From JAZDOK01 sp043798715 (GTDB lineage Bacteria > Vulcanimicrobiota > JAZDOK01), in assembly GCA_043798715.1 (NCBI GenBank), contig JAZDOK010000066.1:1-64000 (forward strand): DNA of 64,000 bases, given 5' to 3'. Positions 16,858 through 25,491 of this stretch are shown here, one piece after another; the first letter of the stretch is position 1, and each line of letters begins with the position of its first letter. Below the pieces are notes generated by a model. That model was not told the origin of the DNA, searched no databases, and was given only the letters and a program-made list of their open reading frames with translations. Both the position numbers and the translations under genes were made by a program.

Positions 16858-18012
16858 TCAAGCTTGCGCCAGTGCCTCCTTGTAGAGATTCATGATCCGG
16901 CGGGCGACTTTCATGGCGGCATCCGGATGCCCCAGGGGGCGGGCCTTGGCCTTCATCTGCTCGATTCTCGCAGGATTTTTAAGAAGCGTCTCGATGATCT
17001 CCGCCAGGTTGTTTTCATCCCCCACCCGGATGGCCACCCGCTTGCCGAGAAGATACCGGGTATTTCTTAATTCCTGGCCCGGGATCGGGCGCACGATGAT
17101 CATGGGGAGCTGGGCCGCCAGGGCCTCGGAGGAAGTCAGGCCCCCGGGCTTGGTGACCAGGAGGTCGGCTGCTTTCATATAATCGTAGACGTTGTTTATG
17201 TAGCCCAGCACCCGGACCTTGACCGGCGAATGATTGTTGAGCTTTTTTGTGTCGTCCTGGAGTCGCTTGATGAGCCTGTTGTTTTTTCCGGCCACGATTA
17301 CGACGTGCATGGGAAGCGTGAGTTTCTTCAGTGCCCTCATGATCCTGCTCACGGGTCCCATCCCGATCCCCCCGCCCATGACCAGCAGTATAGGCCAGTC
17401 TTCATTGAATTCAAGCCGGCGTTTAATCATGGAAACGTCCTGATATTCTCCAAAGCGCGGATCGATCGGAATCCCGGTGACATCCACGCGCTCGGGAGCG
17501 ACCCCTTTGGAAATCAGGTGTTCTGCGATTTCCTGCGTGGCCACGGTGTAAAGATCCAGATTGTTGTAAATCCAGAAGGGATGCACCACGAAATCGGTGA
17601 CCACGCCGACCACGGGAATCGTGAGCCCCATCTTCTCCTTCAGCACAGAGGAAACACCGCAGGAAAAAGCGTGGGTGCAGACGATTACATCCGGCCGGTA
17701 CTCATCCACCAGGTTTCTGAAATTTTCCGCTGAGGTATGGATGACCCAATTTTTCAGGCCCGAGATGGTGCCGGCCCGCTCTCTCCGCTCGTAGAGAAGG
17801 CCATAGAGCTGGGGGATGAATTTCACCATCTGGAGGTAGCCGTCCTCAACCATTTTCCCGACAAAGGAGCTGGCATAGTAATAGGAATTGACAATGCGGC
17901 TCTCTGCATTCGGTTCCAGGCGCAGAAGGGCCTGGACAATGGCTTCAGCGGCGGCGCTATGCCCGGCCCCCACATTGGCGGAAAGAAAAAGAAACCTCCT
18001 GGGAGTGTTCAT
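16858..18012 (-). CDS. Diacylglycerol-type glycosyltransferase (MGDG synthase/MurG-like)
   Basis: A 384-residue GT28-type glycosyltransferase that probably moves a sugar from a UDP-sugar to a membrane lipid on the cytoplasmic face. The N-terminal domain opens FLFLSANVGAGHSAAAEAI with the GAGH motif of MGDG synthases and UgtP-type enzymes, followed by DVIVCTHAFSCGVSS and VGVVTDFVVHPFW. The C-terminal domain carries GGGIGMGPVSRIM and the donor-binding VTKPGGLTSSEALA, then IVRPIPGQELRNTRYL. No membrane helix is needed; these enzymes bind membranes peripherally. ATG start. The pairing with a DedA gene suggests glycolipid production. Donor and acceptor cannot be told from sequence; MurG is less likely because of the N-terminal motif. 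Confidence 0.85.
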   Translation of the reverse strand: MNTPRRFLFLSANVGAGHSAAAEAIVQALLRLEPNAESRIVNSYYYASSFVGKMVEDGYLQMVKFIPQLYGLLYERRERAGTISGLKNWVIHTSAENFRNLVDEYRPDVIVCTHAFSCGVSSVLKEKMGLTIPVVGVVTDFVVHPFWIYNNLDLYTVATQEIAEHLISKGVAPERVDVTGIPIDPRFGEYQDVSMIKRRLEFNEDWPILLVMGGGIGMGPVSRIMRALKKLTLPMHVVIVAGKNNRLIKRLQDDTKKLNNHSPVKVRVLGYINNVYDYMKAADLLVTKPGGLTSSEALAAQLPMIIVRPIPGQELRNTRYLLGKRVAIRVGDENNLAEIIETLLKNPARIEQMKAKARPLGHPDAAMKVARRIMNLYKEALAQA

Positions 18013-18124
18013 CTTTACGGATATTCGCCCGACCCCGGTAAACTCCTACCCCGGAAATTCAAAACCGGAAAAGGGAAATGTGATTCGTCCATAGAATTTT
18101 TCGGCGAAAGAAAGGTGAAATGAA

Positions 18125-18712
18125 TTGAAGAAGAAAAGTGAAACCGCAGTCACGAACGAGATCTTTAAGAAAGATAAAAACCGCCTGCTCAAATCCATAA
18201 ACCTCATTTATGAAGAGGCAAACATTCTCTCCCGCCGCAAGAACGAGGAAGAAGAAGCTCTGCAGGAGCTCTCCGAGACCAAGGCCTCTCTCCTGCGTGC
18301 GGCTCTGAAGGAGAAAAGTGACCCCCTGTCCCTGAGCGAGATGCTGACCGATTCCAAAAAAATGCAGAAAATACTTGCCAAGCTGGGAGACAAAAAAATC
18401 CGGCGGGAAATCGAGCAGGTGGAACGCGAGATCACCAGGAGAAGGACCAACGTAGAGAAATTCGAGCTTCTCAAAAAGTCTGTTGAAAAAGAGATGTCTC
18501 TTAAGCTTGATAACTTATTCAAGGAGCTGAATGAACTTAACAGCGGCTTTTACTCCCGCCTGATGAGAGAGAAGGATGATTCTTACCGACTCGTTAAAAA
18601 ACAGATCGCCGAGCTTGAAGACACCGAAAAAATTCTCCAGGAAGAGATCCTTGAATGTAAGCTGGCGCTGAAGTTCGAGGAAAAACCTAAAGAACTGTTC
18701 AAGTGGTGGTAG
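18125..18712 (+). CDS. Coiled-coil protein of unknown function
   Basis: A 195-residue, highly charged, almost wholly helical protein with no recognised domain. Heptad-rich stretches run from residue about 15 to 190 (for example SRRKNEEEEALQELSETKAS and IRREIEQVEREITRRRTNVE). There is no signal peptide or membrane segment, so it is cytoplasmic or membrane-associated through a partner. It starts with TTG at 18125, preceded by AAAGGTGA. It is divergent from the glycosyltransferase gene and followed by a strong terminator, so it seems to be transcribed alone. The look is similar to FlgN- or SMC-fragment-like helical proteins, but no assignment is justified. Confidence 0.6.
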   Translation: MKKKSETAVTNEIFKKDKNRLLKSINLIYEEANILSRRKNEEEEALQELSETKASLLRAALKEKSDPLSLSEMLTDSKKMQKILAKLGDKKIRREIEQVEREITRRRTNVEKFELLKKSVEKEMSLKLDNLFKELNELNSGFYSRLMREKDDSYRLVKKQIAELEDTEKILQEEILECKLALKFEEKPKELFKWW

Positions 18713-18740
18713 CCCTCGGTTTATAGTCCGGTTATACATA

Positions 18741-18780
18741 AAGCACTTCTTAGGCCGTTCCAGAGAGGTGCTTTTTCTTG
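18741..18780 (+). terminator. Intrinsic terminator after the coiled-coil gene
   Basis: Stem AAGCACTTCT (18741-18750) pairs with AGAGGTGCTT (18764-18773) over ten pairs including one G-U, loop 13 bases, followed by a T-rich tail (TTTCTTGTTCTT). Confidence 0.85.
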
Positions 18781-18844
18781 TTCTTAGTCCAAATAGCAGT
18801 AAAAAGCATTTGTTTTGCCGTAATTTATGTAAAAAAGCAAGTAA

Positions 18845-18871
18845 TTAGCAATTGCAGTCCCAGACTGCTAA
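18845..18871. promoter_or_regulatory. Possible second, degenerate CIRCE element
   Basis: TTAGCAATT, nine bases, GACTGCTAA: exactly 27 bases, the CIRCE layout. The left arm agrees with TTAGCACTC at 7 of 9 places and the right arm with GAGTGCTAA at 8 of 9. It is 134 bases upstream of the clear CIRCE. An inner perfect hairpin (GCAGTC-CCA-GACTGC) is an alternative reading. The rest of the 325-base gap (18781-18940) is very AT-rich and holds no gene; it may act as an UP-element-like region. Confidence 0.4.
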
Positions 18872-18940
18872 TTATTGAGAATAATGCAAAAAAACAGAAA
18901 ATACAATCATATTATTGAGATAAAACATTATTATCAACGT

Positions 18941-18969
18941 TTGCTTTTGTTTTGGTAATCGAATATAAT
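18941..18969 (+). promoter_or_regulatory. groESL promoter (vegetative sigma type)
   Basis: TTGCTT (18941-18946), 17-base spacer, TATAAT (18964-18969). Predicted start is near 18976, immediately before the CIRCE operator. The long AT-rich sequence upstream is typical of strong promoters. Confidence 0.75.
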
Positions 18970-18978
18970 AACATATGC

Positions 18979-19005
18979 TTGGCACTCGACAAGCGGGAGT
19001 GCCAG
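18979..19005. promoter_or_regulatory. CIRCE operator (HrcA binding site)
   Basis: TTGGCACTC, nine-base spacer, GAGTGCCAG. This is the CIRCE inverted repeat with a G-C pair in place of one A-T pair in each arm. It lies at the transcription start and before groES, so HrcA should repress groESL until heat or protein-folding stress. hrcA itself is not in the window. Confidence 0.93.
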
Positions 19006-19037
19006 CAATATCACTAAACTTATAAGGAGGTTCTTAA

Positions 19038-19343
19038 ATGTCAACAAAAACCGCTGCCAAGCTCATGCCCCTGGGGGATAGACTGGTGGTAAAACCACTT
19101 CCTCTGGAGGAAGTGACCAAGGGTGGGATCATCCTGCCGGACACCGCCAAAGAAAAGCCCCAGCAGGGTGAAGTCATCGCTGTTGGGAACGGAAGAATCC
19201 TGGACAACGGCCAGAAGGCTCCCATGGAAGTAAAAGTCGGCGAAAAAGTGCTCTACGGAAAGTATTCCGGCACCGAAATAAAACTCGACGGGGAAGAGTA
19301 CCTCATCATCGCGGAAAAAGAAGTTTTCGCGATAGTAAAATAA
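19038..19343 (+). CDS. groES: Co-chaperonin GroES
   Basis: The 10-kDa heptameric lid of the GroEL folding chamber. The 101-residue protein is standard length, with the domain opening LMPLGDRLVVKPLPLEEVTKGGIILPDTAKEKPQQGEV, the mobile loop between residues about 20-35, and the C-terminal KYSGTEIKLDGEEYLIIAEKEVFAIV. A perfect AAGGAGG site lies at 19024-19030. It is the first gene of the groES-groEL operon controlled by the CIRCE element and promoter upstream. Nothing unusual is seen apart from a slightly longer N-terminus (STKTAAK). Confidence 0.97.
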   Translation: MSTKTAAKLMPLGDRLVVKPLPLEEVTKGGIILPDTAKEKPQQGEVIAVGNGRILDNGQKAPMEVKVGEKVLYGKYSGTEIKLDGEEYLIIAEKEVFAIVK

Positions 19344-19359
19344 GTAGGAGGAAATAATA

Positions 19360-21006
19360 ATGGCTTCAAAAATTCTGCTCTATAGCGACGAGGCAAGAAG
19401 GGCTCTCGAAATGGGAACCAACGCCCTGGCCAACGCGGTGAGAATCACCCTCGGCCCCAAGGGAAGGAACGTCATCCTGGACAAGAAATTCGGCTCTCCC
19501 ACCATAACCAATGACGGCGTCACCATCGCCAAGGAAATAGAGCTGGAGGACCCATTCCAGAACATGGGCGCCCAGCTGCTCAAGGAAGTGGCCTCAAAGA
19601 CCAATGACGTCGCCGGCGACGGCACCACCACCGCCACCGTTCTGGCCCAGGCCATGATCAAGGAGGGGATGAAGAACGTCACCTCCGGCGCCAACCCGCT
19701 CTTTATCAAGAAGGGCATCGAGAAGGCCGTCGAGGCCATCGTCGAGGAGATAAAGAAACTCTCCGTGTCCATAGAGACCCGCGAGTCCATCGCCCAGGTG
19801 GCCACCATCGCCGCCAACAACGACAAGGTCATCGGCGAGATGATTGCCTCCGCCATGGAGAAGGTCGGTAAGGATGGCGTCATCACCGTAGAGGAATCCA
19901 AGACCATCACCAGCACCCTTGAGCACGTCGAGGGGATGCAGTTCGACAAGGGTTATATCTCGCCCTACATGGTCACCGATCCCGAACGGATGGAAGCTGT
20001 GTTGGAGGATCCCTACATCCTCATCACTGAAAAGAAGATTTCTTCAATTCAGGATCTTCTGCCTCTTCTGGAGAAGGTCGTCCAGGTACAGAAACCCCTC
20101 CTGATCATCTCCGAGGATCTGGAAGGCGAAGCCCTGGCCACCATCGTGGTCAACAAACTGAGGGGCACTTTCACCTGCTGCGCCGTGAAGGCTCCCGGCT
20201 TCGGCGACAGGCGGAAAGAGATGCTCAAGGATATCGCCACCCTCACCGGCGGCCAGGTCATCTCCGACGAACTGGGCCTCAAGCTGGACAAAGTCACCAT
20301 AGACATGCTCGGCCAGGCCCGCCAGGTTAAGGTGGACAAAGAGAACACCACCATCATCGAGGGCAAGGGAAAACCCGACGCCATCAAGGGCCGCATCGAG
20401 CAGATCAAGGCCCAGATCAAGGACACCGACTCCGATTTCGACCGCGAGAAACTCCAGGAGCGTCTCGCCAAGATGGTCGGCGGAGTGGCCGTAATTAAAG
20501 TCGGCGCCGCTACCGAGACCGAGCTCAAGGAGAAGAAGCACCGCATGGAAGATGCCCTCTCCGCCACCCGGGCCGCCGTCGAGGAAGGCATCGTCGCCGG
20601 CGGGGGTGTTACTTTCATCAACGTGCAGAAGAGCTTAAAGAAGATAAAGACCGACGATCCCGACGAGAAGATCGGCGTCGAAATAGTAAAGAAATCTCTT
20701 GAAGAGCCCCTCCGCCAGATCGCCAACAACGCCGGCGTCGAAGGTTCCGTCGTCGTCGAGAAGGTGAAGAAGCTCGATCCGGGATTCGGCTACGATGCCA
20801 TCTCCGGAGATTATGTGGACATGATAAAAGCCGGTATCGTGGACCCCGTAAAGGTCACCCGCTCGGCTCTCCAGAACGCCGCCAGCATCGCGGCCATGGT
20901 TCTTACCACCGAAACACTGGTGGTTGAAAAGCCTGAAAAGGAAAAAGGCGGGCACGCTCACGGAATGCCCCCGGGAATGGGCGGCGGAATGGACGGAATG
21001 TATTGA
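19360..21006 (+). CDS. groEL: Chaperonin GroEL (60 kDa)
   Basis: ATP-driven tetradecameric chaperonin that encloses unfolded proteins together with GroES. The 548-residue protein has the equatorial ATP motif GDGTTTATVLAQ, the conserved LGPKGRNVILDKKFG near the start, apical-domain substrate-binding sequence (FDKGYISPYMVTDPERMEAV), the AVEEGIVAGGGV motif and the flexible tail ending GMPPGMGGGMDGMY. The start has GTAGGAGG upstream and follows groES by 16 bases. Asp residues for ATP hydrolysis are in expected context (GDGTTTA). It is a single full-length copy in an operon ended by a strong terminator. No sequence oddities were seen. Confidence 0.98.
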   Translation: MASKILLYSDEARRALEMGTNALANAVRITLGPKGRNVILDKKFGSPTITNDGVTIAKEIELEDPFQNMGAQLLKEVASKTNDVAGDGTTTATVLAQAMIKEGMKNVTSGANPLFIKKGIEKAVEAIVEEIKKLSVSIETRESIAQVATIAANNDKVIGEMIASAMEKVGKDGVITVEESKTITSTLEHVEGMQFDKGYISPYMVTDPERMEAVLEDPYILITEKKISSIQDLLPLLEKVVQVQKPLLIISEDLEGEALATIVVNKLRGTFTCCAVKAPGFGDRRKEMLKDIATLTGGQVISDELGLKLDKVTIDMLGQARQVKVDKENTTIIEGKGKPDAIKGRIEQIKAQIKDTDSDFDREKLQERLAKMVGGVAVIKVGAATETELKEKKHRMEDALSATRAAVEEGIVAGGGVTFINVQKSLKKIKTDDPDEKIGVEIVKKSLEEPLRQIANNAGVEGSVVVEKVKKLDPGFGYDAISGDYVDMIKAGIVDPVKVTRSALQNAASIAAMVLTTETLVVEKPEKEKGGHAHGMPPGMGGGMDGMY

Positions 21007-21025
21007 TCCGCTGACTTGATTGATG

Positions 21026-21064
21026 AAAAAGGGGAGGAACCTTTCGGTTCCTCCCCTTTTTTTG
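21026..21064. terminator. Bidirectional terminator between groEL and M16 protease
   Basis: Perfect stem GGGGAGGAACC (21031-21041) / GGTTCCTCCCC (21046-21056), loop TTTC, flanked by AAAAA and TTTTTTT so that it can end transcription on both strands. Confidence 0.95.
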
Positions 21065-21071
21065 TTCTTTT

Positions 21072-23825
21072 TCAGGGCTGGTTTTCGGACTCCGCTTCCT
21101 GGGGATTTACGATGATCGAGGTGAAAGCCTCGGGACGAAGGCAGGTTTTCGCTGCTTTTTGGACCTCTTCCGCCGTTATCTTTTCATAGCGATCCGGGTA
21201 CTCCCGGATGTAGTCCGTCCCCAGGCCATATAGTTCTTCATGCAAGAGCATCTCGGCGACGGCGCTGTTGTCCTTAAGGGTAAGCGGGAGCCGGTTTATA
21301 AGGTAGGTCTTGGCGTCCTTGAGCTCCTTCGGGGTGACGGGGCGGGTGCGTATCCGCTCGATTTCACTTAAGACAGCCGTTGTGGCCTTTTCAACATCCT
21401 CAGGCCTGGCCACCAGTCGGACGGCCCAGGGCCCTTCGCACAACATCGGCGAAAAATAGCTTGCGACGGAAAACGCCAGGGGCTTTTTCCCGCAGAGAGC
21501 CCGGGTGAGGCGGCTGAAGGGGCCTCCGCCCAGGATGAAATTCATGAGATTGGCAGCATAAAAATCGGGATTAGTTCGGGAAATTCCTCTTTGGCCCAGA
21601 AGAACGAAGCTTTGGGGCCCTCTCCCCGCGCTGAAGGTCTTCGTCTCGGCCGAGACGGGAAGTTCTACGGAAGGAATTGCCTGTTCCGGGGCGGGGCCAC
21701 CGGCTTTCCATGAACCGAAATAATTCCGGGAAAGGGCCAGGGCTTCCTCGGAAGAGAGGTCGCCGACCAGGGCCAGGGCCGTCGTATCCGGGCGTACACA
21801 CTTGCGGTAAAAATCGAGGAGATCCTTCCTGGAAATGAGTCTTACGCTCTTTTCAGTCCCCATCAGACTCTGGTGCATCGGGTGGTCTTCAGGGTAGATC
21901 GCTTGGGCCAATTCCCGCTCCGCAATCGCCCGGGGAGAGTTGTCCTGAAATTTAATAATCCCCAGTATCTCGGAACGCACCCGCTCCAATTCGCGATCAG
22001 GCAGGAGGGGCTTCTGCACTATCTCGGAGACGGTCTCGAGGATGGGTTCTATCTGGCCCGCCTGGCACCGTCCCTGGATCGTCAGGGTCTGTCGATCGGT
22101 CGAGATCGCCATCTCGGCGCCGTAGTAGTCGAAGATCTCAGAGATTTCCTGGGCGTTGCGCCGGCCGGCTCCCCGTTCGATGAGGCGCGAAATAAGCCAG
22201 GCCAGCCCCTCCCGCTTTGGAGGATCATACAGGCTCCCCGCTCTCACTTGCACCCGGAAGGAGATCGTAGAATTTTCATGGTTTTCCTTTGAGAGAAGAA
22301 TCAGGCCGTTATCCAGCACCGAGCGCTGAATGCCCGAAACCGGCTTCCCGGGTGCAGAAGAGGGCGGCGACGGCGGCGGCGGAGTCGTATTGGCCGCAGG
22401 CTGTCGCGTCTCCACCCGGTTTTCGGAAGAGGCAGGAGACGCTTCTTTCCTGGAGTGGGAGGCTTTCCGTGGCGCCGGGGAAGGGGCCGCTATTGAAGAT
22501 TCCACGTTCTGATTGGGTGGAATAAACCAGCCCGCCGTTCGTCTGTCAGTGATGAGATATGTTTGAGCGACTCGCTTTATGTCCTCAGGGGTCAGCCGGG
22601 GAATGCCTGAGATAAAGGCTTCGATCATGTCTGAGTTGTCGCCGCAGATGGAGGAAAAATAACCCGCATTTCTGGCCAGGTCCTCGGCGCTGTCCCGCGA
22701 AAACAAAAAACCGGAAGTAACCTGATTGATTGCCTTTTGAAATTCCCTGGTAGAGACCTCCTCGGTGCGGAGGCGCTCAAATTCCGAATCCAGTATTTTC
22801 TCGACATCGCTGTGGCGGATTCCCCGGCACAAGTTGATCCGGATCCGAAGAAGCGATGGGTCTCTCGAATAGCCGAGGGTAGAGGAGACTGAAACGGCCA
22901 GTTCCTTTTCAACCAGGGCCCGCGCCAGTCGGGAACTTTTTCCGGAGGCCAGAAGAGAGTCCAGAACCGCCAGCGGAAAGATGTCCGGGTCCGTCACCGC
23001 CGGGGTCCTGAAGGCCACCTCTATGAGCCCCGCGCCGGCATCACCCTTGATCGTCGTCCGCCGTTCCCCTTTCTGCTCCGGCTCCACCCACTTGACTTCC
23101 GGAGTAACAGGTCCCGCCGGGATGGCGCCGAAATATTTCTCGATGGAGCTGACGGCCTTTCCCACTTCGAAGTCCCCGGCAATGACGAGGATTGAGTTTC
23201 GGGGAGTGTAGTAGCGTCCCTGGTGCCTGACAAGCATATCGGCCGTCAGATCCCGGATGTCAACCGGGTAGCCCAGGACCGGCTGGCGGTAGGGATGAAG
23301 GGTGAAGGAGGCCGCCTGAACCGCCCGGGAAAGGGCGGTGGCAATGTTTTTCTCGTCCCTCTCCGCCTCCGGGAGGATGAGGCGGATCTCCTGCTTGAGG
23401 GCCGTAGGTTCGATGGCGGCGGTCCTCATTCGATCGGCCTCGATTTTCAGGGCCAGATCGAGAAATTGGGTCGGGAGGGACTCGTAGTAGGCGGTGTAAT
23501 CCTCACCGGTAAAAGCTCCGAAGTCGGCCCCGAGTCCGGTAAGTATCCACTCGATTCTCCCGGAGGGATAGTTTTTGGAAGATGCAAATCGCAGATGCTC
23601 AAGGAGATGTGAAATCCCCGTCATTCCGGGATTTTCGTTCCTGGAACCTACCCTGTACCAGAGATAGATGCTTACCAGTGGCGCGGCATGGCTCTCGATG
23701 CACAGGACATTGAGTCCGTTGGCAAGGGTGGTCCCGGAAATTTTACTTCCGGCTGAAAGCGGAGAGGCGGTCCAGATAAAAAGAATGACCACCGTCATAA
23801 TGAGCCAGACATGTTTTCCCGACAT
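21072..23825 (-). CDS. Exported M16-family zinc protease, two-domain
   Basis: A 917-residue periplasmic metallopeptidase of the insulinase/pitrilysin family, probably degrading peptides. A signal peptide ends near SPLSA. The N-terminal active half has the inverted zinc motif HLLEH (H73, E76, H77) and the downstream Glu in the expected place (E153, in ILPEAERD). Residues about 455-490 form a Pro/Ser-rich linker (TTPPPPSPPSSAPGKP). The second half repeats the fold without the motif (LAWLISRLIERGAG), so this is a fused version of a catalytic subunit and an inactive partner, as in mitochondrial processing peptidase-like pairs. GGGAGGAA precedes the ATG. It is the last gene of a minus-strand run and ends at the groEL terminator. 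Confidence 0.9.
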   Translation of the reverse strand: MSGKHVWLIMTVVILFIWTASPLSAGSKISGTTLANGLNVLCIESHAAPLVSIYLWYRVGSRNENPGMTGISHLLEHLRFASSKNYPSGRIEWILTGLGADFGAFTGEDYTAYYESLPTQFLDLALKIEADRMRTAAIEPTALKQEIRLILPEAERDEKNIATALSRAVQAASFTLHPYRQPVLGYPVDIRDLTADMLVRHQGRYYTPRNSILVIAGDFEVGKAVSSIEKYFGAIPAGPVTPEVKWVEPEQKGERRTTIKGDAGAGLIEVAFRTPAVTDPDIFPLAVLDSLLASGKSSRLARALVEKELAVSVSSTLGYSRDPSLLRIRINLCRGIRHSDVEKILDSEFERLRTEEVSTREFQKAINQVTSGFLFSRDSAEDLARNAGYFSSICGDNSDMIEAFISGIPRLTPEDIKRVAQTYLITDRRTAGWFIPPNQNVESSIAAPSPAPRKASHSRKEASPASSENRVETRQPAANTTPPPPSPPSSAPGKPVSGIQRSVLDNGLILLSKENHENSTISFRVQVRAGSLYDPPKREGLAWLISRLIERGAGRRNAQEISEIFDYYGAEMAISTDRQTLTIQGRCQAGQIEPILETVSEIVQKPLLPDRELERVRSEILGIIKFQDNSPRAIAERELAQAIYPEDHPMHQSLMGTEKSVRLISRKDLLDFYRKCVRPDTTALALVGDLSSEEALALSRNYFGSWKAGGPAPEQAIPSVELPVSAETKTFSAGRGPQSFVLLGQRGISRTNPDFYAANLMNFILGGGPFSRLTRALCGKKPLAFSVASYFSPMLCEGPWAVRLVARPEDVEKATTAVLSEIERIRTRPVTPKELKDAKTYLINRLPLTLKDNSAVAEMLLHEELYGLGTDYIREYPDRYEKITAEEVQKAAKTCLRPEAFTSIIVNPQEAESENQP

Positions 23826-23848
23826 GCGTTCCTCCCCCTCCCTGTGAA

Positions 23849-23877
23849 TAGCAGCCCCGCCAACGGCGGGGCTGCTA
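23849..23877. repeat. Perfect palindrome CCCCGCC-AAC-GGCGGGG
   Basis: TAGCAGCCCCGCC, loop AAC, GGCGGGGCTGCTA: a 13-pair perfect stem in the 81-base gap between the 5'-nucleotidase and M16 genes. There is no T tract on either side, so it is more like a palindromic repeat or processing hairpin than a classic terminator. A core match lies inside mfd at 42902-42918. Confidence 0.75.
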
Positions 23878-23906
23878 CACTTAAAACTACTTGATTCTGC
23901 GCCAGA

Positions 23907-25442
23907 TTACTGCACGGGGCGGAGTCTGCCCGGTGCCACTGGTTTTATGGGGCTGTGGGCTTTTATGTAATCTCCCAGGACGTCCCGGGCCAATTCGGTG
24001 TCAACACGGTTCTTCCCGGCCAGGAAGCCCTTGTAGCTCTCCCCGCCGTTGGCCATGAAATCCACCGTGGAGACCCTGTAGGTTTTCTTCGGATCCAGGG
24101 CCGCGCCCCCGATCTTGACTTCCACGATCCGGGAGCCTTCGGGCTTCGAGAGATCATATACGACCTCCGCGCCGGAGACCTGCACAAAACCCTTCACGTT
24201 GCCCGAGAATCCGTTCTCCAGGACTTCCAGCACCTTGTCGCCGGTAAGGTCCATGGCGGCCATGTAGTTAGGAAAGGGCGAGACGGCATAGAGGGTCTCC
24301 ACCTTGATTGTTCCCTTATTGATGACTGAGCGTATGCCTCCGCTGTTCGCGAAGGCGATGTCGCTGCCCGTTTTTTCCCGCATGGAATCGGCAATAAGAT
24401 TTCCCATCTGAGAGTCGCTGAATCCGGCCGAAGGAGTCTTGGAGAAATCTTCCAGGGCCTCCCCCACCACTTTATTCATCAGGGGAGCGATCTCCGTCTC
24501 GAACTTTTTAACAATGGCCAGAACCTCCGGATCGGGTTTAATGCACGTGTCCAGCACCGGGATGAGCTCGTTTTTGGCGGTAAAGCCGACAATTTTATAA
24601 TCAACCGGTTCCACCTGGAGTGAAAGTTCTCCGATGTACTTCCCCTCGCTTCCTGCCTGGAGGATGATAGTCCCATTGACTACCTCGGGATCGGTGATGA
24701 CCTTGTGAGTGTGGCTCCCCACGATAACGTCAATTCCCCTGACATTCTGAGCCAGTTTCTCGTCATCTTTCACCCCGAGGTGGCTGAGGACGATGATGAG
24801 CCGGGCACCCTTGGATTTGAGAATCGGCAGGTATCTTTCCGTCGTCGCTATCGGGTCCAGGAACTCAAGACCGGCGACGTTTTTCTTCTGGGTGATGGCG
24901 GGGGTCGTCGGGGTGAGCAGGCCGATGATGCCCAATTTTATCCCGTTGACCTCCTTAATGAGGTATGGCTTGACGTTTGGAAGGAACCTTCCGTTGGTAT
25001 CCACCACATTGGCACAGATAACGGGATGACCGAGGGCCTTTACGATCTTGGCCAGTTCCGCCTGTCCCCGGTCGAAGTCGTGGTTCCCCAGAGTCGACAC
25101 ATCGAAGCCAGCATCTTTAACAAAGGTCGTGACCGGTTCCCAGCTGAATTCCTTAGGAAGCGGAATCAGGTCTCCGGCGTTCATAAGGATGACGGCCGAG
25201 CCCTTTGCTTCTTTTTCCTTCTTGATAAGCCCGGTGATATAGGCCGCTCCACCCACTTTTTCCGGTTCCGGGGCCATCTTCTTGTCGATCATCGGTATAA
25301 GATTCCCGTGGAGATCATTCATGTGCAAAATCACCACGTCGATGTTCCGGCCCCCATCGGCGGCCAAAGACCAGCCGGGGCACAAAACCCCCAGCATGAT
25401 AAACGTCAATACAAAAACTCCTATGATACGCTTCCGGCTCAT
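23907..25442 (-). CDS. Secreted 5'-nucleotidase / 2',3'-cyclic phosphodiesterase family
   Basis: A 511-residue exported metallophosphoesterase of the UshA/YfkN family that releases phosphate from nucleotides. A signal peptide (hydrophobic core GVFVLTFIMLGVLCPGWSLAA) precedes the catalytic domain with DLHGN (in ILHMNDLHGNLIPM), NAGD, LGNHDFDRG, CANV, LSHLG and GSHTH in the standard order of the two-metal site. The C-terminal domain, about residues 330-500, carries NLIADSMREKTGSDIAF and NSGGIRS, plus TVDFMANGGESYKGF for base binding. AAGGAG precedes the ATG. Located periplasmically or on the surface, it would salvage nucleotides and phosphate. It is upstream of the M16 protease gene with a palindrome between. 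Confidence 0.92.
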   Translation of the reverse strand: MSRKRIIGVFVLTFIMLGVLCPGWSLAADGGRNIDVVILHMNDLHGNLIPMIDKKMAPEPEKVGGAAYITGLIKKEKEAKGSAVILMNAGDLIPLPKEFSWEPVTTFVKDAGFDVSTLGNHDFDRGQAELAKIVKALGHPVICANVVDTNGRFLPNVKPYLIKEVNGIKLGIIGLLTPTTPAITQKKNVAGLEFLDPIATTERYLPILKSKGARLIIVLSHLGVKDDEKLAQNVRGIDVIVGSHTHKVITDPEVVNGTIILQAGSEGKYIGELSLQVEPVDYKIVGFTAKNELIPVLDTCIKPDPEVLAIVKKFETEIAPLMNKVVGEALEDFSKTPSAGFSDSQMGNLIADSMREKTGSDIAFANSGGIRSVINKGTIKVETLYAVSPFPNYMAAMDLTGDKVLEVLENGFSGNVKGFVQVSGAEVVYDLSKPEGSRIVEVKIGGAALDPKKTYRVSTVDFMANGGESYKGFLAGKNRVDTELARDVLGDYIKAHSPIKPVAPGRLRPVQ

Positions 25443-25491
25443 TTATTTTCTCCTTCCTTCATATAAAAAGTGCATCCATCCCCTTTCCTAT

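Noticed and set aside
18713..19037. Small RNA gene in the 325-base gap before groES
   Set aside because: Explained by a terminator, an AT-rich promoter region and CIRCE elements; no independent RNA-like structure with its own promoter was convincing.
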